Source: Gymnodinialimonas phycosphaerae
Lineage (GTDB): Bacteria; Pseudomonadota; Alphaproteobacteria; Rhodobacterales; Rhodobacteraceae
Direction of reading: 5' to 3'
DNA: 64,000 bases
Assembly: GCF_019195455.1 (NCBI RefSeq)
Contig: NZ_JAIMBW010000001.1
Coordinates: 1,798,001 to 1,862,000 of the forward strand
The notes beneath the pieces were generated by a model. It had not been told where the DNA came from and searched no databases. It saw only the letters and a program-made list of their open reading frames with translations. Positions 32,604 through 41,095 of the stretch are shown here, one piece after another (the stretch's first letter is position 1; every line of letters begins with the position of its first letter). The translations under genes were made by a program, and so were the position numbers.

Positions 32604-33866
32604 TTAGCCGAGCATGTCCTCGGTGATGGCGTCGTACCAGCCAAGGCTTTCGCGGTAGGTTTCAGCGCGGACTTCCGAGGTTTCGTCGAGTTGGCTGACG
32701 AAGCCGCCGGTCGACACGATGCCCTCGTCCGAGGCCTCGTAGTTGGCACCAACCTTGATGCCGTCATCGGTATCGATCAGCGACCAGCAGGTGTTCGAGA
32801 AACGTGCCGGGAAGGCACGGCCATCGGTCAGCGCGGCCACGATGGCGTTTGCGGCGACCTTGGCCTGGCTGTTGGCCGAGAAGCCGGATTTCGGCATCGC
32901 GCCCTGTTGCGCCGAGTCACCCAGGATATGGATGCTTTCGTCAACGCGGCTGGACATGTCGTAGGCCGAGACCGGTGCCCAGTTACCATCGTTGAGGTCC
33001 GCCTGGAACACGATGCTGCCCGCGCGCATGGCGGGGATAACGTTGCACACGTCCACATTCTCGACGGCGCCGTCAATCGACAGGGTCATCGCGGCGGGAT
33101 CAACTTCGACCACGCCACCGCCGAAGTCCGGGCCGATCCGCTCGATCATGCCCGAATAGTGGCGCTGCCAGCCGTCCTCAAACAGGGCCTGCTTGGAGAA
33201 CGTCTCTTTCGGGTCCGCGATAAGGATGCGGGCCGTCGGGTTGATGTCGCGCAGCAAGTGGGCAACCATCGATACCCGCTCATACGGGCCGGGGGGGCAG
33301 CGATAGGGGTTGGGCGGGGCGACCATGGCGAAAGTGCCGCCTTCCGGCATCGCTTCGACCTGCGCTTTCAGAAGCTGGGTCTGGCTACCGGCCTTGTAGG
33401 CGTGGGGCATCGCGTTTTGCGCGGCCAATGACCAGCCGGGAACCGAATCTTCGATGAAGTCGATGCCGGGCGACAGCACGAGGCGGTCGTAGGGCACGGA
33501 CTCTCCCCCCGCCAGGCGCACGATCTTGGCGTCACGATCTACCGCAACCGCCCAATCGTGGACCACGTTCACACCGCCGGTGGCCAGATTGCCATAGGTA
33601 TGGCCAAGGCCATCGAAGTCGCGGAAACCGCCGATGTAGAGGTTCGAGAAAAAGCAGGTGTAGTAGGCCCGCGACGGCTCGATCAGGGTGACATCAACCG
33701 CGCCATCACTGTCACGCGCGATATAGCGTGCAGCGGTTGCACCACCGGCACCACCGCCCACGACCACGACCTTGGGCCGAGAATGCCCATCGGCGCGCAC
33801 GATCATCGGCGCGGCCATCGCTGCCGAGAAGGCGACCGTCGTCCCCAGGAAACCACGTCTGTTCAT
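32604..33866 (-). CDS. soxF: SoxF, flavocytochrome c sulfide dehydrogenase flavoprotein
   Basis: A protein of 420 residues with a twin-arginine signal (NRRGFLGTT), a Rossmann FAD motif VVGGGAGG (35-42) and the flavocytochrome c fold. C71 in YYTCFFSN is the residue that in FccB links covalently to FAD, and C190 in PYRCPPGPYE is one of the redox cysteines. It oxidises sulfide in the periplasm and passes electrons to the SoxE cytochrome encoded immediately upstream. The gap to soxE is 81 nt. Confidence 0.92.
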   Translation of the reverse strand: MNRRGFLGTTVAFSAAMAAPMIVRADGHSRPKVVVVGGGAGGATAARYIARDSDGAVDVTLIEPSRAYYTCFFSNLYIGGFRDFDGLGHTYGNLATGGVNVVHDWAVAVDRDAKIVRLAGGESVPYDRLVLSPGIDFIEDSVPGWSLAAQNAMPHAYKAGSQTQLLKAQVEAMPEGGTFAMVAPPNPYRCPPGPYERVSMVAHLLRDINPTARILIADPKETFSKQALFEDGWQRHYSGMIERIGPDFGGGVVEVDPAAMTLSIDGAVENVDVCNVIPAMRAGSIVFQADLNDGNWAPVSAYDMSSRVDESIHILGDSAQQGAMPKSGFSANSQAKVAANAIVAALTDGRAFPARFSNTCWSLIDTDDGIKVGANYEASDEGIVSTGGFVSQLDETSEVRAETYRESLGWYDAITEDMLG

Positions 33867-33947
33867 ATTGTATTCCTCCCATTGTGCGCGCCATGTGCCG
33901 CGTCTTCTTTAATTGGCCTCTCCCGGGCCAAATGATGTCGCTCCGCC

Positions 33948-34643
33948 CTATTGGGAAGCGGACTCGAAAAAGGCGGCAAGCGCCGCAATCTCTTCATCGC
34001 CCAATCGCGACGTAACCATGTTCATGACCTGATGCTCCCTCTCGCCATTGCGATAGGCCGTGAGCCCCATGATGAAGACCGATGGCGCCAGACCGGCGAT
34101 GGAGGGGATATCCTCTCCACCCGAGTTTCGGTGGCATGCGGTGCATTCCGTGGACAGGTACTCGCCGTAGGCGACGTCGCCTTCGATCGCCAGAATGGCT
34201 GCGATCTCGGGGCTTGGGCCGGTGTCGGCACTGATCTGCGCTGGCGTATCTGCCGGTCCACCTTCTTGCAGAAGAAAGGCAATCAGATCAGTGCGATCCG
34301 TCTCGCTTCGAATGCCACGAAAGACCATGCTGGTGCCCGGGAGGTAGTCGCGCGGACTCTCCAGGAAGCGGTCCAGAACAGCCTCGGACCACACGGCGCC
34401 CTCGACGCCCGCCTCGGCCAGCGGGGCCGAGTATTCGTAGCCATCGGCAGTGCCAACCACTCGTCCGACAACACCGTTGAGCTGCGGGCCAATCCGGTTG
34501 ACGGCCCCCTCCCCGATCATGTGGCAGGCGGCGCAGGGGCGATACAACATCTCGCCCCGGGCGGGATCGCCCTCGGCCCAAGCGCCCGCGGCGCTCAGGA
34601 CAAGGGCGAGGCTTCCCGCCAGTATGTGGGAGCGGGACGGCAT
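33948..34643 (-). CDS. soxE: SoxE, diheme c-type cytochrome
   Basis: A protein of 231 residues with a Sec signal (cut after GAWA, about residue 23) and two heme c sites, CAACH (37-41) and CTACH (167-171). It is the electron acceptor of SoxF and resembles c4-type cytochromes. The ATG at 34643 begins 1 nt after the soxD stop; the longer upstream frame lies inside soxD and is rejected. Confidence 0.9.
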   Translation of the reverse strand: MPSRSHILAGSLALVLSAAGAWAEGDPARGEMLYRPCAACHMIGEGAVNRIGPQLNGVVGRVVGTADGYEYSAPLAEAGVEGAVWSEAVLDRFLESPRDYLPGTSMVFRGIRSETDRTDLIAFLLQEGGPADTPAQISADTGPSPEIAAILAIEGDVAYGEYLSTECTACHRNSGGEDIPSIAGLAPSVFIMGLTAYRNGEREHQVMNMVTSRLGDEEIAALAAFFESASQ

Positions 34644-34644
34644 C

Positions 34645-35691
34645 TTACTGCGCCGGTCCGCTTGCCTGGATATAGGCGATGACCGCTGCGATATCATCCT
34701 CGGATGACAGCCCCCGGAACGACATCCGGTTGCCCCGCAGAAAGCCCCGTGGATCGGTCAGATAGGCCGCCAGGTTTTCCTCGGTCCAGACCAGACCGTC
34801 CTCTGCCGCACCCGTCATGGCGGGGGAATAGCGGAAGCCCTCGACATGGGCCGCTGCGGCACCCACAACGCCGTTCAGGATCGGTCCTGCGCCGTTGCGC
34901 GCGTCCTCACCTACTTGGTGACAGGTCTGACACTGACGGAAGACGCCCTCGCCCGCTGCGACCAGCTCCGGATCGGGGCCGGTGTCTTCGGGGGCGGCCT
35001 CTTCCTCCGCCTCTGCGGCGTCATCGCCCGCCCCTTCTTCTTCCGGCGTCACATCCAGAACCATAGCGTTCATCGTCACCTCGACGGGGCCGTCCGTGCA
35101 GTCGGTCATGCAGGGCTCTTGGGTGAACAAGGGCAATTCGACCTCGGCGCGGTCGTCCATGAAGAACGCGTCCTCGTTGGGCATCTCGACGTCCGCGAAG
35201 GTTTCGTTCGACAGGACGAAATCGTCGTCGACCACCTCGTTGAGATAGAGGAGATAGGCGGTGATCGCATAGACCTCATCATCGCTAAGCGATTGCGCCG
35301 CGCCGTAGGGCATTGCGCGGTGAACATAGTCCCAAACCGTCGACAGGTACGGCCAGTAAGAACCGATTGTCTTGACCGGGTCTTCCCCGTCCAGCGTACC
35401 AAAGCCGCCCGCGAGCACGGGCCAACGGCCCACCGCCTCGCCGAAATCGCCGTGACAGGCCGAGCAGTAATCCACGAACAGCTCTTCCCCGGTCCAGACA
35501 TCGCCGGAGCCCACGGGAAGGCCTTCGCCATCTGGGCGAATGTCGATGTCCCATGCGGCGACTTCTTCGGGAAGTGCCTCGCGGCCAAGGCCGAACCCAC
35601 CCTCGCGGGAGGGGGCTGCCGCCTCTTGCGCGACGGCATAGATCGAAGTGGAGGCCAGCAGGATGCCTGCGGTCAATGCTATCTTTTTCAT
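34645..35691 (-). CDS. soxD: SoxD, diheme cytochrome subunit of sulfane dehydrogenase SoxCD
   Basis: A protein of 348 residues with a Sec signal peptide and two heme c motifs, CSACH (76-80) and CQTCH (254-258). The two domains are joined by a very acidic linker (about 217-241) that is probably disordered. SoxCD oxidises the sulfane sulfur held on SoxY, drawing six electrons. The ATG at 35691 begins 4 nt after the soxC stop. A pair of extra cysteines (C194, C198) lies between the hemes. Confidence 0.93.
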   Translation of the reverse strand: MKKIALTAGILLASTSIYAVAQEAAAPSREGGFGLGREALPEEVAAWDIDIRPDGEGLPVGSGDVWTGEELFVDYCSACHGDFGEAVGRWPVLAGGFGTLDGEDPVKTIGSYWPYLSTVWDYVHRAMPYGAAQSLSDDEVYAITAYLLYLNEVVDDDFVLSNETFADVEMPNEDAFFMDDRAEVELPLFTQEPCMTDCTDGPVEVTMNAMVLDVTPEEEGAGDDAAEAEEEAAPEDTGPDPELVAAGEGVFRQCQTCHQVGEDARNGAGPILNGVVGAAAAHVEGFRYSPAMTGAAEDGLVWTEENLAAYLTDPRGFLRGNRMSFRGLSSEDDIAAVIAYIQASGPAQ

Positions 35692-35695
35692 GATC

Positions 35696-36967
35696 TTATC
35701 CAACCTCCACGTTTTCGGCTGTCCCATCCTCAGACAAGGCCCAGGTCTGAATGGAGTTGTTGTGGTAGATGGAGTTCTCGCCCCGGATCTCTCGCAGTTG
35801 GTCCTTGGTGGGCTGCACGTAGCCGGTGGAATCCATCGCCCGGCTTTGCAGCAACAACGGTGAGCCATCCCAGTCGAATTCATAGTAGAAGCGGTGCATC
35901 GACTTGTCGAAACTGGGGCCCGACATGCGCGCTTGGTTCCAGTTCTGACCGCCATCAAGGCTGACATCGACCCGCGGGATCGAGCCGCGCCCGGACCACG
36001 CCACACCGGTGATCACGGTCGGCCCCGGCCCGTGCAGGATCGGCGCCTGCGGCGAGGGGTTGGTGATGACGGATTTCGCATCCATCACCCAGGTGAAGCG
36101 GCGTGCTTCGCCATCTTCCAGAAGGTCGGTGTATTTCGACGTCTCTTCACGGTGGTGCCACGGCTGGTCGCCGACTTCGATCCGACGCAGCCATTTGACC
36201 CACATGTTGCCTTCCCAACCGGGCACGACAAGACGCATGGGATAGCCTTGTTCTGCCCGCAGCCGCTCACCGTTCATGTGGGTGGCGACAAGGCAATCGT
36301 CCAAGGCTTTCTCCAGCGGGATGGAGCGGGTCATGCCAGAGGCATCAGCCCCCTCGGGCAGAATCCAGGCCGCGTTCGTACGCACGCCGGCCTCTTCCAG
36401 AAGTAGCCGCAAAGGCACGCCGGTGTAGACGACGTTGTGGATCATCCCGTGGGTGAACTGGCAGCCATTCAGCTGCGCGCCGCGCCATTCCATGCCGGTG
36501 TTGGCCGCACATTCCAGGAAATAGGTCCGGTTCTCACGCGGGAAGCGCATGATGTCTTCGACGGTGAAGACCATGGGCGTATCGACGAGGCCGTTGATCA
36601 TCAGGCGATGCAGGCCGGGGTCAACCTCGGCCACGCCGCTGTGGTGACGCTCGAAGCAGAGGCCGTTGGGGGTGATGATCCCGTCCAACTCGTGCAGGGG
36701 TGTGAAGTTGATCGAGCTGACGCTATCGGCGGTCAGCCACGGCACGTTGCGGCGTATGACATGGGCCTCATGGGGCGATGGCATCCCGTAAGGGGACGCA
36801 TCGACGCCCGCGCCGAGGTACTGCTGCCACGGCTGCATCTCGGTGATCGCCGGATCAGGGGCTGCCTGGGCATGGACCATCTGGCCCGTCGCCACAGCAC
36901 CCGTTGCAACGGCTGCCCCTTGGAGGAATTTGCGGCGGCTGGTTGGTTTTGCGGTCTCGTCGGACAT
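35696..36967 (-). CDS. soxC: SoxC, molybdenum subunit of sulfane dehydrogenase
   Basis: A protein of 423 residues with a twin-arginine signal (SRRKFLQGAAV) and the sulfite-oxidase fold. The Mo-binding Cys is in YFLECAANTGMEW. The substrate-site region matches the SoxC branch rather than free sulfite dehydrogenases, and the partner soxD follows directly. The ATG at 36967 after AAAGGAAC is chosen; a TTG at 37006 overlaps soxB by 4 nt and has no good ribosome site. Confidence 0.94.
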   Translation of the reverse strand: MSDETAKPTSRRKFLQGAAVATGAVATGQMVHAQAAPDPAITEMQPWQQYLGAGVDASPYGMPSPHEAHVIRRNVPWLTADSVSSINFTPLHELDGIITPNGLCFERHHSGVAEVDPGLHRLMINGLVDTPMVFTVEDIMRFPRENRTYFLECAANTGMEWRGAQLNGCQFTHGMIHNVVYTGVPLRLLLEEAGVRTNAAWILPEGADASGMTRSIPLEKALDDCLVATHMNGERLRAEQGYPMRLVVPGWEGNMWVKWLRRIEVGDQPWHHREETSKYTDLLEDGEARRFTWVMDAKSVITNPSPQAPILHGPGPTVITGVAWSGRGSIPRVDVSLDGGQNWNQARMSGPSFDKSMHRFYYEFDWDGSPLLLQSRAMDSTGYVQPTKDQLREIRGENSIYHNNSIQTWALSEDGTAENVEVG

Positions 36968-37002
36968 CGGGTTCCTTTCTCGATCGGCAGAGGGGGTGTC
37001 GC

Positions 37003-38697
37003 TCAATTCGCGACGACATCCACGGAATTGTTGGGTTCAATCTCGACGGTGCCCTGCGCGCGGATGTGGTCTTCCAGCACATCCCAGATCGCGGGGCCCT
37101 CGGTGTCTTCGTTCACGCTCGCCCATCCGGCGACGACGTAGGTTTGATCCGCTTCGATCCGCTCTCCGGTTTCCAGCAAGGTCATCTCGGTGATGCGGTT
37201 GCCTTGGGATTGCGAGGTGTCGATACGGTAGCCCATGCCCCCGATGCGGACCATGTCGCCGCCTTGCTGATAGTAGGGGTCGGGGTTGAAGATGTTTTCG
37301 GCCACGTCCTCGAAAATTGTCTTGAGCAATTCACCGGTCATCTCGGTCCGGTAGGCCTCGGGGTAGGTCATGGCGGTGACGTTGTAGATATCCTCTCGGG
37401 TGATGTTCTGGCCGGGCAGCACCGCGGCGCCCCAGCGGAAGCCGGGGGACAGGGCGATCTGGGCATCGCGTTGGGAAATCAACGCGTTACAGATCACATC
37501 GTCCCACGTGCCGTTGAAGTTGCCCCGGCGATAAAGGAGCGAGCCTGAAGTGCCGATGACCTCGGACATTTCCTCTTCGAACGGCGCGCGGGTCTCCGCC
37601 ACAAGCGCGGCCATCGTAGGATCGGGCGCAATCACGTCCGAAAAGATCGGGATCAGGCGATGATCCAGCCCTTGCAGGCCTCCATCGCGAATATCGAGGT
37701 CCACGCGGCTGACGAATTTCCCGTGCGAGCCGGACGCGATCAGGAAGGTGTTGCCGACCTGGACCGGCTCGGGCAGCGCATCATGGGTGTGACCCGTCAG
37801 GATCACATCAATGCCGGGAATGTCGCGGGCGAACTGACGGTCGACGTCAAAGCCATTGTGGGAGAGCAAGACCACGACCTCGGCGCCAGCTGCCCGGACT
37901 TCTTCCACCACTTCCGCGATACGCTCGCGGCGCAGGCCGAAGGAGTATTCGGGGAACATCCAGGACGGGTTCGCGATCGGCATATAGGGGAAAGCCTGCC
38001 CGATCACGGCGACCATCGTGCCGCCGCGCTCGAACATCTTGTAGTCGTCGAAGACCGGCTCGTCCCATTCGATGTCGAAAATGTTGGCGCCAAGGAACGC
38101 CGGGTTCAGCGGGCCTTCCACGATCTCGCGCACCCGGTCCGAGCCGAGGGTGAATTCCCAATGCGACGTCATCGCTTCGGTGCCAAGCGCGTTGAAAAGC
38201 TGCACCATGTCGGCGCCTTCCGTGCGCAGCGCGGGCAGCGAGCCCTGCCATGTGTCCCCGCCATCGAGCACGATCGCCTCGGGCCGGTCACCCTTGATGG
38301 AATTGACCACCGTGGCGATGCGGTCGAGGCCGCCCATACGGCCATAGGTTTGTGCCAGTGAGGTGAAGTCCGTGTAAGTCAGCGCGTAGTCCATTTCCGA
38401 CCCGCGGGTGATGCCGTAGGCGGCGCGGAACGCGTCCCCCACAAGGTGCGGCGGCTGGCCAAAGGCGGCGCCCACGCCAAGGTTGAACTCAGGTTCGCGG
38501 AAGTAGATTGGCTGGGTCTGGGCGTGGATGTCTGTGATATGGATCAGGGTGACGTTGCCGAAGGTGCTGGACCCGATCAGGCCTTCCTGGGTCAGGGTCT
38601 GCTGCGCGGCAAGGCGCGACCAATTGCCGAAGCCAGACGCCCCATAGAGCGCCGTGGTGGCCATGGCAGCTTGGACAAAGTGACGTCTGGAGATCAT
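37003..38697 (-). CDS. soxB: SoxB, dimanganese thiosulfohydrolase
   Basis: A protein of 564 residues with a twin-arginine-like signal (ISRRHFVQAAMATT) and a 5'-nucleotidase-type metallophosphatase fold. Metal-ligand motifs are ITDIHAQ (D56, H58), DGGDTWQGS (about 145-153), TSHWEFTLG in the place of the nucleotidase GNHE, and GHTHDALPEP. It removes the terminal sulfone as sulfate from the SoxYZ-bound substrate. The ATG at 38697 is the natural start. It has its own upstream regulatory region (hairpin 38744-38772, operator 38715-38730). Confidence 0.95.
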   Translation of the reverse strand: MISRRHFVQAAMATTALYGASGFGNWSRLAAQQTLTQEGLIGSSTFGNVTLIHITDIHAQTQPIYFREPEFNLGVGAAFGQPPHLVGDAFRAAYGITRGSEMDYALTYTDFTSLAQTYGRMGGLDRIATVVNSIKGDRPEAIVLDGGDTWQGSLPALRTEGADMVQLFNALGTEAMTSHWEFTLGSDRVREIVEGPLNPAFLGANIFDIEWDEPVFDDYKMFERGGTMVAVIGQAFPYMPIANPSWMFPEYSFGLRRERIAEVVEEVRAAGAEVVVLLSHNGFDVDRQFARDIPGIDVILTGHTHDALPEPVQVGNTFLIASGSHGKFVSRVDLDIRDGGLQGLDHRLIPIFSDVIAPDPTMAALVAETRAPFEEEMSEVIGTSGSLLYRRGNFNGTWDDVICNALISQRDAQIALSPGFRWGAAVLPGQNITREDIYNVTAMTYPEAYRTEMTGELLKTIFEDVAENIFNPDPYYQQGGDMVRIGGMGYRIDTSQSQGNRITEMTLLETGERIEADQTYVVAGWASVNEDTEGPAIWDVLEDHIRAQGTVEIEPNNSVDVVAN

Positions 38698-38714
38698 GGT
38701 TGGCCTCGATATAT

Positions 38715-38730
38715 ATTCGTGATTTCGAAT
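38715..38730 (-). promoter_or_regulatory. Perfect ATTC-N8-GAAT operator upstream of soxB
   Basis: ATTC (38715-38718), 8 nt, GAAT (38727-38730), 17 nt before the soxB ATG. ATTC-N8-GAAT is, from memory, the site reported for the persulfide-sensing repressor SqrR of Rhodobacter. The likely binder here is SoxR (43005-43361). Confidence 0.65.
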
Positions 38731-38743
38731 GTTTAGACTGAAA

Positions 38744-38772
38744 CCCCTCCCCGACGGCATGTCAGGGAGGGG
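38744..38772 (-). terminator. Strong hairpin between soxA and soxB
   Basis: Minus strand CCCCTCCCTGAC, loop ATGCC, GTCGGGGAGGGG: 12 pairs with one T-G, then TTTC. It lies 8 nt after the soxA stop and probably separates soxXYZA from soxBCDEF transcription. Confidence 0.65.
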
Positions 38773-38780
38773 AAAGGGTC

Positions 38781-39650
38781 TTAGTTTCGGACGGAGGGAC
38801 CTTCGACGGTCAGACCGTTGCCGCGCGTGGCGACATAGAGTTCCAGCGCGATGAACTCATCGCTACCTGGGGCAAAGGACTCCGCCCGCGTGTCGCGGAT
38901 GCACCCAAAGAAGCGCCCATGGACCGAGTTCAGGCGCGAGTTACGCAGACGGTACGTCGGGAAGCCGTTGATCTGGCCCTGGCTCAAGTGATCGGCACGA
39001 ATGTTGTTGCCGTAGTTCTGTTCGTGACAGTTGGCGCAGCTCAACTCCAAAAGACCATAGCGGGTGTAGTAGATCTCTTCGCCCTGCTCCCATGTGGACT
39101 GGGCCGGGCCATCCATGGCAACGTCAATCACCATGCCGCGGCTGACAGAAGAAATCAGCGCGGACATCTGGCGCATTGGCCCGCTGTCGTAGCCGTAGGC
39201 TTCCGCGCCCATCCGCTCGGTCATGCATTCGGTGATCTGCATCTCGACCGTCTGGACTGTGCCGTGCTCTTCATCCCACTGGGGATATGTCGCGCGCACA
39301 CCGGCAAGGCTTTCGGGATTCTCATGGCAAGAGGCGCAGCTTTGCCCCTCGGTCCCCATGACCGTGTTGAACGTATCGCGGGCAAGGTCGACGTCCAGCA
39401 TGGCGGGGTTGTCGAAGTCATCTGCCTGCATCGCTTGCGTTCCGGGAGAACGGAACACCCAGCCCGAGTAGATCGTGTCGAAGACATCCTCCAGAAATTC
39501 CGGCGGATCCGTTTCCACGATCATTTCGATGTCACCGTTCACGATCAGGATGTTCTCATCCCCGATGTCGGAAACCGCCGCAGTGGCGGCGACAATCGCC
39601 GCGATCGCAGCGCTTCCCGCAACGAATAAGGGTTTGCGTTTGATAGCCAT
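38781..39650 (-). CDS. soxA: SoxA, diheme cytochrome c of the SoxAX complex
   Basis: A protein of 289 residues with a Sec signal peptide and two heme motifs, CASCH (105-109) and CANCH (205-209). C142 is the expected distal ligand of the first heme, and C250 in FFGCIRDTRAE is the active-site cysteine (persulfide ligand of the catalytic heme). SoxAX joins thiosulfate to SoxY. This is the two-heme form typical of Rhodobacteraceae. It starts 30 nt after soxZ. Confidence 0.95.
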   Translation of the reverse strand: MAIKRKPLFVAGSAAIAAIVAATAAVSDIGDENILIVNGDIEMIVETDPPEFLEDVFDTIYSGWVFRSPGTQAMQADDFDNPAMLDVDLARDTFNTVMGTEGQSCASCHENPESLAGVRATYPQWDEEHGTVQTVEMQITECMTERMGAEAYGYDSGPMRQMSALISSVSRGMVIDVAMDGPAQSTWEQGEEIYYTRYGLLELSCANCHEQNYGNNIRADHLSQGQINGFPTYRLRNSRLNSVHGRFFGCIRDTRAESFAPGSDEFIALELYVATRGNGLTVEGPSVRN

Positions 39651-39680
39651 GATTGTCGTCCTCCCGATGACGGCTAGAGC

Positions 39681-40010
39681 TTAGCTGACGGTGATGTCTG
39701 CGGTTTCCTCGTAGATGGAACCGTCATCGTCGTACCAAGTGAAGTTGAACGTGCCCGTCTCGTTCACCACCGCTTCGAACTGGAAGTAGGGGTTGGTCGA
39801 GATCGACGGCTCGATCGTGACGTCGATCACGTTGATGCCGTTGAAGTCACACACGAAGCGGTTGATGATCGACCGCGGGATGATGTTGCCATCACCGTCG
39901 CGGCGCTGGCCGCTTTCCATGACGTGGCTGATCAGCGACCGGACGGAGACGATGTCTCCGGCGGAGGCTTCACGAGGGACGCGGACGCGGGGTGTTACGT
40001 TATCTGCCAT
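39681..40010 (-). CDS. soxZ: SoxZ, carrier-complex subunit
   Basis: A protein of 109 residues without a signal peptide, as usual: SoxZ is exported together with SoxY. It is an immunoglobulin-like beta sandwich (VRVPREASAGDIVSVRSLI; NTGTFNF-type strand near the end). It starts 17 nt after soxY. Confidence 0.95.
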   Translation of the reverse strand: MADNVTPRVRVPREASAGDIVSVRSLISHVMESGQRRDGDGNIIPRSIINRFVCDFNGINVIDVTIEPSISTNPYFQFEAVVNETGTFNFTWYDDDGSIYEETADITVS

Positions 40011-40027
40011 TGTTCTTTCTCCCTAAC

Positions 40028-40450
40028 TCAGCCGCCGCAGCCGCCGATGGTGACGCGCACGGTCTGGCTGGCGCTCACAAATGATCCGTCTGGCATGCGC
40101 GCGATCGCCATGACATCTTGTTCCCCGGCCAGGCGAATACGCGTGGACGCCGCTGACGACCCGGACGCCGGGCCGAAGTTGAACGTGGCCACATCCGGGT
40201 TCGGGTTACCGGTGGCGAGGACAATGATCGCCTCCGCACCGGGGGCATCGACCTCGATCGGGACGGTGTTGCCGTTCTCGGCAATCTCGGGGGCGATCAG
40301 TGTCATGCCGCCATCGGCCATATCGGCGCCACTGGTGAAGGCGTTGATCGCATCTTCGACCTCTTGGGCCGTAGCAGTCAGTGGCATCGCCAGGAAAGCC
40401 GCGACTGCGGTCAGGCCTGTGCCAACAAAAGTTCTGCGGGTCATCGACAT
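40028..40450 (-). CDS. soxY: SoxY, sulfur-carrier protein
   Basis: A protein of 140 residues with a twin-arginine-like signal (TRRTFVGTGLTA) and the C-terminal swinging arm GGCGG (136-140), whose C138 carries the sulfur intermediates through the Sox cycle. It forms SoxYZ with the product of the next gene. Confidence 0.97.
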   Translation of the reverse strand: MSMTRRTFVGTGLTAVAAFLAMPLTATAQEVEDAINAFTSGADMADGGMTLIAPEIAENGNTVPIEVDAPGAEAIIVLATGNPNPDVATFNFGPASGSSAASTRIRLAGEQDVMAIARMPDGSFVSASQTVRVTIGGCGG

Positions 40451-40492
40451 ATCGAATGATCTCCTTGGATGGAACGGGGGGTTAAGCTTTGA

Positions 40493-40969
40493 TTAATCTC
40501 TGAGCGTGAGCAGGTAGGCTACGACGTCCTCGATATCCTGCGCAGACAGGATCGGGGACAACGGACCTTCCGCCGCGTTGCCGGTGTACCCGTCGCCGGG
40601 GCGCGTGAAGCCCGAGACGCGGTAGAATGAAGGCATGACAGAGTCCGGGAAAACCGCCTTGGCGTTCACCATGATGCCGCGCAGCGCCGCTTCTTCCCAG
40701 CGGTCCCCTGCCCCATCAAGCGAGGGCCCGACCTCTCCATGGAAGTCGTACGCGTCAAGGGCGGTGACCTGATGGCACGCAATGCAGTTGCCCAGGCCCC
40801 GGTCGGTCATCACTTCGATACCCCGTGTCGGATTGCCGGGCACGCCCGTCAGCGATTCGGCGACGTCGCCGTATTCGTTAGATACGACATCATCAGGGGA
40901 TGTAACGTCGGCATGTGAAGTGGTTGCGGCTAAAGCCAGACCAGCCACCAAGATGATATGGCGTTTCAA
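40493..40969 (-). CDS. soxX: SoxX, monoheme cytochrome c of SoxAX
   Basis: A protein of 158 residues with a Sec signal peptide (KRHIILVAGLALAATTSHA), one heme motif CIACH (62-66) and the Met ligand M112 in VMPSFYR. The TTG at 40969 is chosen since GGAGGA (40981-40976) directly precedes it; the in-frame TTG at 40984 would place the ribosome site inside the gene. Its upstream region (40970-41095) carries an FNR-like box and AT-rich repeats. Confidence 0.93.
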   Translation of the reverse strand: MKRHIILVAGLALAATTSHADVTSPDDVVSNEYGDVAESLTGVPGNPTRGIEVMTDRGLGNCIACHQVTALDAYDFHGEVGPSLDGAGDRWEEAALRGIMVNAKAVFPDSVMPSFYRVSGFTRPGDGYTGNAAEGPLSPILSAQDIEDVVAYLLTLRD

Positions 40970-41027
40970 GTTCGATCCTCCCAAGGTCGATTCAGTCTCC
41001 CGTCGTATACCGTAGACGCAGGCTCAC

Positions 41028-41064
41028 GAATAATTCAACTACACATTTGCATTTTTGCATATGA
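41028..41064. promoter_or_regulatory. AT-rich repeat cluster upstream of soxX
   Basis: GAATAATTC (odd palindrome, 41028-41036) and TGCATTTTTGCA (about 41048-41059) lie in the soxW-soxX gap. They share ATTC/GAAT half-elements with the soxB operator but in the opposite order, so SoxR binding is only a possibility. Confidence 0.35.
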
Positions 41065-41077
41065 AATCGGCCCGACA

Positions 41078-41091
41078 TTGACTTCGATCAA
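41078..41091 (-). promoter_or_regulatory. FNR-type box in the soxW-soxX gap
   Basis: TTGAC-TTCG-ATCAA, 108 nt before the soxX start and 4 nt after the soxW stop. It matches TTGAY-N4-RTCAA and suggests redox or oxygen control of soxXYZA. Confidence 0.45.
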
Positions 41092-41095
41092 CGAG

